A stretch of DNA of 64,000 nt, from the NCBI RefSeq assembly GCF_000576595.1, contig NZ_AWSA01000015.1, forward strand, positions 1 through 64,000, given 5' to 3'. The notes below the pieces were generated by a model that had not been told where the DNA came from, did no database searches, and saw nothing but the letters and a program-made list of their open reading frames with translations. Shown here one piece after another: positions 18,113-26,337 of this stretch (the first letter of the stretch is position 1; every line of letters begins with the position of its first letter). Source of the DNA: Intrasporangium oryzae NRRL B-24470 (GTDB taxonomy: Bacteria > Actinomycetota > Actinomycetes > Actinomycetales > Dermatophilaceae). The translations under genes and the position numbers were made by a program.

Positions 18113-18984
18113 CGGGATGTCTCCTTTGCGCCGAGGAAGTCCAGGGCGAGCGAGTTGAACAGGTCGGGGCGCTCCCACTGGACCCAGTGGCCGGTCCGGG
18201 CAGCGAGGTAGAGGTCGCAGTTCGGCATCGTGCGGGCGAGCGACAGGCCGCCGGCCGGGCGGTTCACCTTGTCGTCCGCCCCCCAGATGACGAGGGTGGG
18301 GGTGCGCTGGTGGGCCAGCCGTCGGTCCCGCGTGAAGTCCATGCGTAGCAGGGTGCGCGGAGCGGCCGGGAAGGGGCGGCGCAGCGGCGGGTCGGCGACG
18401 ACCTCGGGATGGATGCTGGCGTCGTAGCGGACGTCGATGAGCTCGTCGGGCACCGCCGCACCGTCATAAACCAGGTACTCGCGGATGAACGTGGCGAGCT
18501 TGTCGCGGCTCGGCCCCTTGCCCCCGTAATAGCGGAACAACGTCTTGAGGCCTTTGGTCGGAAGCGCACGGGTGGTGCCGACCCCGCCGGGCCCCATCAG
18601 GATCAGCCTGTCCACCTTGTCCGGCCGATCCAACGCCAGCCGCAGGGCAGCGGCGCCACCGTAGGAGTTGCCCACGAGATGGGCCTTCTCGACGCCGAGC
18701 TCGTCCAGCAGACCACGGACCGCGCAAGCGAGGTCACCGAACGGGTCACTGTGGTCGATGTCCTTCGACGACCGCCCATAGCCCGGCATGTCCGGCACGA
18801 TGACGCGGAACTGGTCGGCGAGCGCGTCGATGTTGCGCGAGTAGTTCGACACTCCGGTCGCTCCGGGCCCGCCGCCATGGAGCAGGACCACAGGGTTCCC
18901 GTTCCCTGCCTCGGTGACGAAGAGCTTGCGGTGACCGACGTCGACCACCGACTCGGTGCGTGGGACGCGCTCCAGAACTTCCAT
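18109..18984 (-). CDS. Meta-cleavage product C-C hydrolase, BphD/MhpC-like (operon B)
   Basis: The ATG at 18984 follows a strong ribosome site (ggaggtacagcac) and gives 291 residues. LLHGGGPGATGVSNYSRN is the oxyanion-hole signature of meta-cleavage hydrolases. The nucleophile is in LVGNSYGGAAAL, the acid in VIWGADDKVNRP, and the histidine in ARTGHWVQWE. The enzyme splits the ring-cleavage product to 2-hydroxypentadienoate and a carboxylic acid. It is the first gene of operon B, with two operator copies 27 and 71 bases upstream. The released acid would be the side-chain part, a natural substrate for the acyl-CoA synthetase of operon A. Confidence 0.92.
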   Translation of the reverse strand: MEVLERVPRTESVVDVGHRKLFVTEAGNGNPVVLLHGGGPGATGVSNYSRNIDALADQFRVIVPDMPGYGRSSKDIDHSDPFGDLACAVRGLLDELGVEKAHLVGNSYGGAAALRLALDRPDKVDRLILMGPGGVGTTRALPTKGLKTLFRYYGGKGPSRDKLATFIREYLVYDGAAVPDELIDVRYDASIHPEVVADPPLRRPFPAAPRTLLRMDFTRDRRLAHQRTPTLVIWGADDKVNRPAGGLSLARTMPNCDLYLAARTGHWVQWERPDLFNSLALDFLGAKETSR

Positions 18985-19010
18985 GTGCTGTACCTCCGAC
19001 TCGCTGTATC

Positions 19011-19024
19011 TGATGAGATCATCA
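19011..19024. promoter_or_regulatory. TetR-type operator, operon B/regulator intergenic, site 1
   Basis: TGATG AGAT CATCA, perfect 5-base arms, lies 27 bases upstream of the C-C hydrolase ATG. It uses the T variant of the shared operator in both arms. Confidence 0.66.
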
Positions 19025-19054
19025 GTGACGATGAAACCATCTGTCAATGGCTCT

Positions 19055-19068
19055 TGACGGAATCATCA
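19055..19068. promoter_or_regulatory. TetR-type operator, operon B/regulator intergenic, site 2
   Basis: TGACG GAAT CATCA, one arm mismatch, is centred 44 bases from site 1 and 23 bases upstream of the TetR start at 19091. The paired layout repeats that before operon A. Confidence 0.6.
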
Positions 19069-19090
19069 GAAACTAGCGGGCCCCTCTCCA

Positions 19091-19804
19091 ATGGCTTCTT
19101 CTGACGAACCAGTCAGATACGATGCAGACTCCAAGAGCGTTCGAGCGGGAGCGGAGTCCGGCATGACCGGTCAGGCGACAGGGGCACCGAGCCGCGTCGA
19201 CCGCCGGAAGCAGCGCACACGCAGCGCGCTCCTGAGGGCTGCACGTCAACTGCTCGCCGACGGCAGGACGAACGTGAGCATCCAGGAGATCACCGACTCG
19301 GCCGACGTGGGCTTCGGAAGCTTCTACAACCACTTCGAGAGCAAGGACGAGCTCTTCGAGGCCGCGGTGACCCAGACGCTGCAGGCGTACGTCGACCTAC
19401 GGGACGCCGTGGTGGCGGGACACGACGACCCCGCGGAGATCTTCACGGTGAGCTTCCGGATGACCGGCCGACTCCAGCGGCTGCATCCCGAGCTCGTGCG
19501 CGTGCTGCTCAACACCGGGCCGCGGATCCTCGTCCACGACGCCGGACTCGCACCAAGAGCCCGGCAGGACATCGCAGCCGCGAAGGATGCCGGTCGCTTC
19601 GACGTCGACAACGTCGACCTCGCGCTCATGGCCGCCGGTGGTGCCATGCTCGGACTGCTCCAGCTCCTGGAGTCCCAGCCCGAGGCAGACGCCGCGACCC
19701 TGACCGATCAGATGACCTTCTCGGTACTTCGAATGTTCGGGATGACCAAGCGGGAGGCAACCAGGCTCTGCAGCCGCCCGCTGCCGCCCCAGCCCGACCT
19801 TTGA
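19091..19804 (+). CDS. TetR/AcrR family regulator, paralogue 2
   Basis: A 237-residue TetR-type regulator divergent from operon B. The DNA-binding domain RTNVSIQEITDSADVGFGSF followed by YNHFESKDELFEAAV is nearly the same as in the regulator at 9100. The C-terminal domains also align over their whole length, so the genes are paralogues. The first 24 residues are extra; a second ATG at 19163 (MTGQATGAPSRVDRR) would give a protein the size of paralogue 1 and may be the real start. The operator pair between it and operon B suggests repression of the operon and of itself. Confidence 0.88.
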   Translation: MASSDEPVRYDADSKSVRAGAESGMTGQATGAPSRVDRRKQRTRSALLRAARQLLADGRTNVSIQEITDSADVGFGSFYNHFESKDELFEAAVTQTLQAYVDLRDAVVAGHDDPAEIFTVSFRMTGRLQRLHPELVRVLLNTGPRILVHDAGLAPRARQDIAAAKDAGRFDVDNVDLALMAAGGAMLGLLQLLESQPEADAATLTDQMTFSVLRMFGMTKREATRLCSRPLPPQPDL

Positions 19805-20185
19805 TCGGTCTCCACGCCGCCTGAGCCGGCCTTGACCACATGACCGCACCGGGCGAGAGCTCGCGGGACTGATCGACAGGGGTGTCGATTCCGGTCGACC
19901 GAAGGAACATCCATCCCCGCGACCTGAACCTGTTCGGATGGCCGCTCAGATGCCCTCTGCGAGTCCGTCAGAGCGACCTAGGAGCACAGCGTGGACTCGA
20001 CTCGCGGACCGACGCTGAGCCAGGTGAAGCAACCGGGCGGGTCGGGAATCTCATGGTGTGACCCCGCCCGAGGCGGAACGCAGTCGTCGGCGACCCGCGC
20101 ACTCCTCCGGGGGGTCTCCCACAACGCGGCCGACCGCCCAGAGGCAACTGACCGAGGATCGGGTCACAGCATCGCGCAATCGTTG
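19805..20185. other. Intergenic, no gene seen
   Basis: The 380 bases after the TetR gene hold only short ORFs without protein-like sequence. They are slightly lower in GC than the neighbouring genes. The promoter of the coiled-coil gene at 20274 probably overlaps the palindrome just downstream. Confidence 0.4.
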
Positions 20186-20227
20186 ACTTCGTGCAGTACT
20201 GACGATATCGTCAGTACTGCACGAAGT
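20186..20227. promoter_or_regulatory. 42-base perfect palindrome containing the shared operator
   Basis: Bases 20186-20227 are fully self-complementary around the centre 20206/20207. The core TGACG ATAT CGTCA (20200-20213) is the shared TetR-type operator, and the outer arms run acttcgtgcagtac on the left and its complement on the right. It ends 46 bases before the coiled-coil ATG, a position typical of an operator over a promoter. The flank gcagtac also precedes the phaC operator. Confidence 0.75.
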
Positions 20228-20273
20228 ACCCAGTGGCCCACATCGGGCCAGAATTCATCGAAGGTGGTAACTC

Positions 20274-20717
20274 ATGACACAGCACACGAACTTCTCCTCG
20301 CGGCTGGACGATCTGCAGCAGCGGGTCGCGGCGGCCAAGTCGGCGGTGCAGACGGCCGCGACCGAGTCCGAGGCACAGCTCAGGGAGCGGATCACCCGGG
20401 CACAAGACGACCTGGACCGGTCGGTCCAGAACGCTCGGCAGGAGGCCTCGGAGGCCGCCGAAGGCGCTCGGGGGAAGTGGGCTCAGCTGAAGGCGGATGC
20501 CGCGGCCAAGAGGAGTGACGTCAAGGCAGACATGGACAAGCGATCCCGGCACATGGACGCCAAGGTTGCTGCGAACGACGCAGCCTGGGCAGAAGGTGAC
20601 GCGGCCGACGCCCTCGACTTCGCCGACTGGGCCGTCGAGAATGCCCAGCTGGCGATCCTCGACGCCGTCCACGCGCGCGCCTACGCCGACAAGCTCATCG
20701 CCGCAGACAACGCGTAG
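20274..20717 (+). CDS. Coiled-coil protein, candidate phasin
   Basis: A 147-residue, Ala-, Asp-, Lys- and Arg-rich protein that looks almost wholly alpha-helical, with heptad-like spacing (SSRLDDLQQRVAAAKSAVQT, RERITRAQDDLDRSVQNARQ). It has no signal peptide and no membrane segment. The C-terminal 40 residues (DALDFADWAVENAQLAILDA) are more amphipathic and could bind a surface. I do not recognise a named family. Its operator is the same as that of phaC and the aromatic operons. A small abundant amphipathic helical protein made together with PHA synthase is what a phasin (granule-coat protein) looks like, so I propose that role as inference. A stress-type apolipoprotein-like function is the alternative. 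Confidence 0.75.
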   Translation: MTQHTNFSSRLDDLQQRVAAAKSAVQTAATESEAQLRERITRAQDDLDRSVQNARQEASEAAEGARGKWAQLKADAAAKRSDVKADMDKRSRHMDAKVAANDAAWAEGDAADALDFADWAVENAQLAILDAVHARAYADKLIAADNA

Positions 20718-20975
20718 TCCCCTCGGGGCTGGTGGCAGCCAGCCCCATCTCATCACAGTAGACGCGCCGCCGCGGGCAGGACTCGTCGTGTGCCCTCCGC
20801 TCGGCACCACCCAGAAGCGAGACTGATCGCGGTGGCGACGTTCGCTGACATGGGTCTCCTCCACGGCAGCGAGGGGCCGGACAGGCCCGCACTCGGCGCC
20901 ACGCAGTACCGCGCGAGGCCGTCATCTCAAACGCCTCGGGCCGGCTCGCGTCGCGCACCGGGCAGAGGAACAGAA

Positions 20976-21404
20976 GTGAGAACACACCAGCCGGAACCGG
21001 CCAACCCTGCGCTGCTGCAGCATCTCCGGGAGCGCAGCAAGCGCCGCGAGAACCGGGTTGCCGACCAGATCACACGATTCGCCGGTTCCATGAAGTTCGT
21101 GTACATCCATGCCATCTGGTTCACCTTGTGGATCGCACTTGGCCTCGAGGACTATCCGTTCGGACTGCTGACGATGATCGTGTCGCTGGAGGCCATCTTC
21201 CTGTCGACATTCGTGATGATCAGCCAGAACCGCGCCGACGAGAAGCGTCAGGTGATCGCGGACGAAGCCTGGCGTACGGTCCAGCAGGAGGAGGAGCAGA
21301 ACGAGAGGCTGCTCCTCCTGGCCAACGAGATCCTGGATCTGACCAGGGAGATCCACGCGACGCGGTCTTCAGCCGTTCCGGCGACTCGCCCGCCAGCTCA
21401 GTGA
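20976..21404 (+). CDS. DUF1003 membrane protein
   Basis: I chose the GTG at 20976, after gagga, giving 142 residues; upstream codons read as non-coding. The DUF1003 signature is clear: RVADQITRFAGSMKFVYIHA, then WFTLWIALGLEDYPFGLLTM and SLEAIFLSTFVMISQNR. There are two transmembrane helices, at about residues 38-56 and 64-84, and a charged cytoplasmic C-terminal helix (RTVQQEEEQNERLLLLANEI). The function of this widespread family is unknown. The gene stands alone between the candidate phasin and a lipid-kinase-like gene. Confidence 0.87.
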   Translation: MRTHQPEPANPALLQHLRERSKRRENRVADQITRFAGSMKFVYIHAIWFTLWIALGLEDYPFGLLTMIVSLEAIFLSTFVMISQNRADEKRQVIADEAWRTVQQEEEQNERLLLLANEILDLTREIHATRSSAVPATRPPAQ

Positions 21405-21599
21405 CGCCTGCGGCACCTCAGCCGCCTGGAGGCTGGCCGCCTCCTGGCTTGCGACCGGCTCGACCATGGAGCCTGCGGGTGACGGCAAGGGCAACGCTCG
21501 GAATCATGGACGCTGTCCTGGGCCTGTATCCAAGGCGTCCTCGGGCGTAACGTCACCACGGAGCACGACCAGCAGAGCCACGATGACGGGAGCAATGAC

Positions 21600-22580
21600 A
21601 TGAACCGTCCACGGCCTCCCGGGCGGCGGCGCTCGACGCTGATGAACAGCGGCTGGCGTCCGGTCGATCCACCTCGACGCCCTGTGCTGCTCGTCAATCC
21701 GAGGTCTGGTGACGGTGCTGCGGCGCGCAACCGGGTCCTCGACCGAGCACGTGAGCGCGGAGTCGAAGCAGTGACCCTCGGCTCCGGCGACGATCTGAGG
21801 ACACGCGCCCTGGAGGTCGCGGCCCGGGGCGCAGATGCGCTCGGGATGGCGGGCGGCGACGGATCGCTCGCAGAGGTGGCTGCAGTCGCCTCGGCGTGGG
21901 GGCTGCCCTTCGTCTGCATCCCAGTCGGGACGCGCAACCATTTTGCGCTGGACCTCGGTGTGGACCGGCAAGACGTGCCCGGGTCTCTGGATGCGTTCAC
22001 TGATGGCGTGGAGCGCCTGATCGACGTGGGCGAAGTGAACGGTCGGATCTTCCTGAACAACGTCTCCCTCGGCCTCTACGGGGAGGCAGTCAGGCAGGCA
22101 AGCTACCGCGACACGAAGGTCCGCACCCTGGCGGAAACGGCGCGCAGGGTGCTTGGCCCAAGTGGGCGAATCCCTTCTCTGCGCGTCACCGACGACACCG
22201 GGCGAGAGCATGCACGGCTTGCTGTGCTGCTGATCTCCAACAATCCGTACGCGTTGAACGGTCCCGGCCTTGGCACCCGTCCGACGCTCGCGAGCGGTCG
22301 ACTGGGGATCCTGGCGCTCGACGCACCAGAGGAGAGGCAACACGCCCCGGGGCGGGCTTGGAGCGCTCCCCACGTGCAGGTCCAAGCGGCAGGGACTGTG
22401 CATGCCGGCATCGACGGCGAGGCGGTCGAGCTCGTTGCCCCGCTGGAGTTCGCCGTCCGCCCAGCGGCGCTGCGGGTCCGGATCTCCGCGCGCCACCCCG
22501 GTAGCTCGCCGTCAGCGCGGGTCCAGTCACCCACATCACGTCGCGGCAAGGCGCAACACCTCCCCCCGGTCGCCGACTAG
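21600..22580 (+). CDS. Diacylglycerol kinase-like (DAGK catalytic domain) protein
   Basis: A 326-residue protein of the DAGK/NAD-kinase fold. Motifs are VLLVNPRSGDGAAARNRV (N-terminal loop), the nucleotide-binding MAGGDGSLAEVAAVA, and CIPVGTRNHFALDLG, where usual family members read GTxNDFA. It likely phosphorylates a lipid alcohol, as YegS/DgkB-type kinases do, using ATP at the membrane. The C-terminal beta-sandwich region (AGTVHAGIDGEAVEL, with VELVAPLEFAV) is present. The last 25 residues are a basic, proline-rich tail. The start follows gggagcaatgac and is not strongly supported. Confidence 0.85.
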   Translation: MNRPRPPGRRRSTLMNSGWRPVDPPRRPVLLVNPRSGDGAAARNRVLDRARERGVEAVTLGSGDDLRTRALEVAARGADALGMAGGDGSLAEVAAVASAWGLPFVCIPVGTRNHFALDLGVDRQDVPGSLDAFTDGVERLIDVGEVNGRIFLNNVSLGLYGEAVRQASYRDTKVRTLAETARRVLGPSGRIPSLRVTDDTGREHARLAVLLISNNPYALNGPGLGTRPTLASGRLGILALDAPEERQHAPGRAWSAPHVQVQAAGTVHAGIDGEAVELVAPLEFAVRPAALRVRISARHPGSSPSARVQSPTSRRGKAQHLPPVAD

Positions 22581-22700
22581 TCTGCAGTGGCTCACGCCGG
22601 GCCTCCTGTGCGTATCGGTAGGCCCCTTCGGCATCGCGTACGGACCAGGCGGATCCGGGAGGAGCCGAAGTGCACCGGAGGTGGCGGCTCCCCTCGCGCA

Positions 22701-22725
22701 GCGCAGTGAGGACGACTCACTGCGC
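22701..22725. terminator. Hairpin between convergent genes
   Basis: gcgcagtgag, a five-base loop, then ctcactgcgc: a perfect 10-base stem. It lies between the lipid-kinase-like gene (+) and the acyl-CoA dehydrogenase gene (-), ending five bases from the latter's stop. It probably stops transcription both ways. No U-tract is present, as is usual in high-GC actinobacteria. Confidence 0.6.
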
Positions 22726-22729
22726 GACG

Positions 22730-24700
22730 TCACCGGAGGGGGCGCCGGACCGACTCCACCTCGCTGGGCCCGGGCGACCACGCGGCGATCCACGGTCCGG
22801 TACCCTCGCTCGGGTCGAGCACGCCATCCTCGAGCCAGGTGTAGTCGCCGGCCAGCACCCTCCGCGCCAGCCGCGAGTCGGTGGCATCGGTGTTGGTCCA
22901 GAGGGCGGCGAACAGTGTCTCCACGCGCAGACGGCTCTGGTCGCAGAACGCGTCGGCGAGCTGGTATGCGTGCCGTCCGCGCGCGTCGTCGTCGTCGACG
23001 CGCAGCATCTCGGCCCGGCTGCACGCGGCCGTCATGGCGAACAGCTCGGCGCCGATGTCCACGAGCCGGCCGAGGAACACCTGCCGGTACTCCAGCTTCG
23101 CCTGCCAGCGGGACATGCCGTAGAACGTGTGTCGTGCCAGCTTGCGACTGGACCGCTCCACGAACCGCAGGTGCTCGGCGAGAGGCCCGAACTCGGCGTA
23201 CGATGCCCGCGCGGAGCCGCGGCCGACCACGAGGTGGGGCAGCCATTTTGCGTAGAACCCACTGGCTCCCACCGCGGCCCGCGCCTTGTCCTGGAACGTC
23301 GCGTCTTTGTCCGCCAGCGCGCCGGCCGCCTTGAGGTGGGCGTCGACCGCCTCCCGAGCGATGAGCAGACGCATGATCTCGCTCGAGCCCTCGAAGATGC
23401 GGTTGATCCGCGCGTCGCGCAGCATTTGCTCGGCGGGCACGGCTCGCTCGCCGCGGGCGCGCAGGGACTCGGCGGTCTCATACCCTCGACCTCCACGGAT
23501 CTGCACGAGCTCGTCGGAGATCTTCCACGCCATCTCGCTCGCCCACAGCTTGGCGATTGCGGCCTCGATCCGGATGTCCTTGCTGCCCGCGTCGGCAAGC
23601 TGCGCCGACAGCTCCAGCACCGACTCCAGGGCGTACGTCGTGGCGGCGATGAAGGCGATCTTCTCGGCGACGGCGTCGTGCTCTCCGATCGGGCGGCCCC
23701 ACTGCACCCGCTCGGAGGACCACTCGCGCGCAATCTTCAGCGCCCACTTGCCCGCCGCCGCGCACATTGCGGGGATGGCCAGCCGCCCCGCGTTGAGGGT
23801 GGTGAGCGCGATCTTGAGGCCGTCGCCCTCATTGCCCAGCCGGTTCTCGGCGGGGACCCGCACCTGGTGGAACCGGGTCACACCGTTCTCGATCCCCTTG
23901 AGCCCCATGAAGGAGTTGCGCCGCTCGACGGTGATCCCCGGGGAGCTGCCCTCGACGACGAACGCGGTGATCCCTCCCTTCCTGCCCTCACGTGCGGGCA
24001 CTCGCGCGATGACCACGAGCAGATCGGCCACGACGCCGTTGGTGGTCCACAACTTCACGCCGTCGAGCTGGTATGCCGCGCCGTCCGCCGTGGGGATGGC
24101 TGTGGTTGCCAAACGGGCCGGGTCAGATCCCACGTCAGGCTCGGTGAGCAGGAACGCGGAGATGGCGCCCGCGGCGCAACGGGGCAGGAACGCCTCCTTC
24201 TGCTCGGAGGTGCCGACGAGCTTGACGGGCTCCGGGACGCCGATCGACTGGTGGGCCGACAGCAGCGCGCCGATGCTCGGGTGGGCGGAGCTAGCAAGCA
24301 TCAGCGCCTTGCCGTAGGACGACGTGGTCAGACCGAGCCCGCCGTACTCGCGCGGGATCTTCATGCCGAAGGCGCCCACGTCTGCCAGGGCCTTGACGTC
24401 CTCATCAGGAATCTGTTCCTCGCGCTCGATGCGGGCGCCGTCGATGTGGTCGCACACCTCACGCATCCGGATCAGGAACTCGTCACCGCGGGCGTCGTCG
24501 GCAGGGTCGGCCCGGGGATGGGGGTGGACAAGGTCGAGGTCGAAGCGGCCGAGGTAGAGGCCCCTGGCGAAGCTCGGTCGCTCCCACCCCTTCTCACGCG
24601 CCGCCTCGACGACCGCGCGGGACTCCCGCTCCGTGGAGTCGACACGACGGGTGCGGTCGGCTCGCTCGGTGGACGGGTTCTCCCTGACGTCACTGCTCAT
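22730..24700 (-). CDS. Acyl-CoA dehydrogenase (long, VLCAD-like type)
   Basis: The ATG at 24700 has a good ribosome site (ggaggcgagtcc) and gives 656 residues. The FAD/substrate signatures are FLLTEPDVGSDPARLATTA, LWTTNGVVADLLVV, and near the active site QIRGGRGYETAESLRARGER, then ARINRIFEGSSEIMRLLIA. It has an extra C-terminal helical domain of about 200 residues, as in very-long-chain enzymes. The N-terminal 70 residues are a charged extension. It catalyses the first step of beta-oxidation, passing electrons to ETF. It may help provide monomers for PhaC, but no shared operator is seen upstream. Confidence 0.9.
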   Translation of the reverse strand: MSSDVRENPSTERADRTRRVDSTERESRAVVEAAREKGWERPSFARGLYLGRFDLDLVHPHPRADPADDARGDEFLIRMREVCDHIDGARIEREEQIPDEDVKALADVGAFGMKIPREYGGLGLTTSSYGKALMLASSAHPSIGALLSAHQSIGVPEPVKLVGTSEQKEAFLPRCAAGAISAFLLTEPDVGSDPARLATTAIPTADGAAYQLDGVKLWTTNGVVADLLVVIARVPAREGRKGGITAFVVEGSSPGITVERRNSFMGLKGIENGVTRFHQVRVPAENRLGNEGDGLKIALTTLNAGRLAIPAMCAAAGKWALKIAREWSSERVQWGRPIGEHDAVAEKIAFIAATTYALESVLELSAQLADAGSKDIRIEAAIAKLWASEMAWKISDELVQIRGGRGYETAESLRARGERAVPAEQMLRDARINRIFEGSSEIMRLLIAREAVDAHLKAAGALADKDATFQDKARAAVGASGFYAKWLPHLVVGRGSARASYAEFGPLAEHLRFVERSSRKLARHTFYGMSRWQAKLEYRQVFLGRLVDIGAELFAMTAACSRAEMLRVDDDDARGRHAYQLADAFCDQSRLRVETLFAALWTNTDATDSRLARRVLAGDYTWLEDGVLDPSEGTGPWIAAWSPGPSEVESVRRPLR

Positions 24701-24938
24701 TGGACTCGCCTCCAATATCCAGTGTTACCTCTGGGTAGCCGGAGCGAAAGCGCAAGGGGCCGACCTTTCGAAACCCCCAAGTGGTCCAGCACGCAAACTG
24801 CACCGACTCAGCGAGCGGTCCTGGCAGATCACGCGTAAACATGCAGATTCACCCGGCTCGCGGCGAAAGGCCGCACTTCGCCGTTCAGCTCAACCCACAT
24901 CTGCAGACGGCCGACATCAGCCGGCGCATGATGGGCCC

Positions 24939-25661
24939 ATGCCCAACGAGCCGTCGACGGAACCCGAGCCAGGGCCACCTCGTGGCACCGGTACCGGACA
25001 GATGGGTGTCGCCGCGGCGTCCGAGACGTACGGGTGGCCTCTGATCGCCCTCGTCGTGGTCATCCTTCCGCAGGTTCTGGTGCCGGCGAGAATGCGTGAA
25101 GGACCCCCGGTCGCCGTGCCCGCGATCGAGGCGGCGGTGGTCCTGATCCTCCTCGCTGTGGCTGCGAAGCCGGGACCGGTCCCACGGGCTGCTCGTCCCC
25201 TGGTCCTGACGCTCGTCGCCGTCTTGATCGTCGCGAACACCGGCGCCGCGGTCAGGCTCGTGGCACTCGTCCTGCGAAGCACGCCCGAAGGTGAGACGCC
25301 TCCCACCGTGACACAGCTACTGGTCACGGCCGTCACCCTGCTGGCCACGAACATCGTGACCTTCGGGCTGCTCTACTGGCAGATCGACGGCGGCGGCCCC
25401 GACGCGCGCCGGGTCGGCGCCGCGCCCTATCCCGACTTCCAGTTCCCCCAAACCGACAACGAGGGACTGGCGCCCCCCGACTGGCAGCCACGATTCCCAG
25501 ACCACCTCTACCTGGCGTTCACCAACGTGGTCGCGTTCAGCCCCACCGACACGCTCCCACTGACCCATCGCGCCAAAGGACTGATGGCGATCCAATCGAT
25601 GATCTCCCTGGCCGTTCTCGTCGTGGTGCTGTCCCGGGTGATCAACATCCTCCCGCCGTAG
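24939..25661 (+). CDS. Conserved integral membrane protein
   Basis: The ATG at 24939 gives 240 residues; the longer frame upstream overlaps the dehydrogenase promoter and looks non-coding. About five hydrophobic helices are visible, among them WPLIALVVVILPQVLVPA, AIEAAVVLILLAVAA, PLVLTLVAVLIVANTGAAV and LLVTAVTLLATNIVTFGLLY. A conserved-looking C-terminal part reads YLAFTNVVAFSPTDTLPLTH, then RAKGLMAIQSMISLAVLVVV. Similar C-terminal pieces occur in DUF1345-like and ion-channel-like proteins of unknown role. Its function is unknown. Confidence 0.75.
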   Translation: MPNEPSTEPEPGPPRGTGTGQMGVAAASETYGWPLIALVVVILPQVLVPARMREGPPVAVPAIEAAVVLILLAVAAKPGPVPRAARPLVLTLVAVLIVANTGAAVRLVALVLRSTPEGETPPTVTQLLVTAVTLLATNIVTFGLLYWQIDGGGPDARRVGAAPYPDFQFPQTDNEGLAPPDWQPRFPDHLYLAFTNVVAFSPTDTLPLTHRAKGLMAIQSMISLAVLVVVLSRVINILPP

Positions 25662-26337
25662 GCACTTCGCCACAGATCACCGTCGAATTCCCGCCGCAGC
25701 GCGGCCCAATCACACCGACGCATCGAACCGCGACCTTTGCTCAGGGTCGTCCTTCCGCGGGACAACTCAGCCTGGTACGGCGATGACGGCCCGCTACAAG
25801 CCCGGCTGACGCTCGGCTGACCTGCGCCCGCTCGTGTACACGCTCGCCGACCTCGACGCTTCTGCGCCGAACCGGTCTTGCTCGACATCCTCGAAAGCGG
25901 CATCACGGTTGCCGGAGAGCGGTCTTGGTCCCAGCGCCAGGTGCGCCCCCGAGAGCGAGGTAGTTCATGGGCACTCGAACCTGCCGCCCGGATGAGCGCC
26001 GCGGGCGGCTGGCCAAGGTGGATTCCGCCGATGACGTAGGGCTGCTGGACGACAACGACCAGCTTCGCGACGCCGTACTCACGCCCAACGTCCGCGCGGG
26101 CGTCGCCGCCTCCGATGTGATCTGCAGCGCACGCCTTGGGCTGCACGCCAACAGGGACAATCAAGCCACGGCCGTGCCCCTGCTGAAGGATGCAGACACG
26201 GCCTCGCACCGACACCCTGCCACGCTCGGGCTGAAGACCAAGGCCGGTACAGCCACGCCGCAGCAAGCGCCGCCGACGTCAAGAAGGGCGGCTCTGACGC
26301 TGGCGGGCTTATGCGCACCCACACCCATCTCGCGCAG
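25662..26337. other. Intergenic, no convincing gene
   Basis: These 676 bases contain several long but low-quality ORFs on both strands. Codon usage is mixed, and no frame stays protein-like for more than 20-30 residues. A plus-strand fragment near 25880 (LLDILESGITVAGERS) recalls the end of a minimal nucleotidyltransferase. I treat the stretch as non-coding or decayed. Confidence 0.35.

Noticed and set aside
12567-18984. Operon B as a steroid (HsaC-HsaD type) pathway
   Set aside because: The hydratase/aldolase/dehydrogenase set would fit, but there is no HsaA/B-type monooxygenase, KstR site or other steroid gene. An MhpA-like hydroxylase is present instead.
22670-24838. 722-residue plus-strand ORF opposite the acyl-CoA dehydrogenase
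   Set aside because: The dehydrogenase carries all family motifs on the minus strand. The plus frame has no domain and is rich in Gly, Arg and Val, as antisense frames are.
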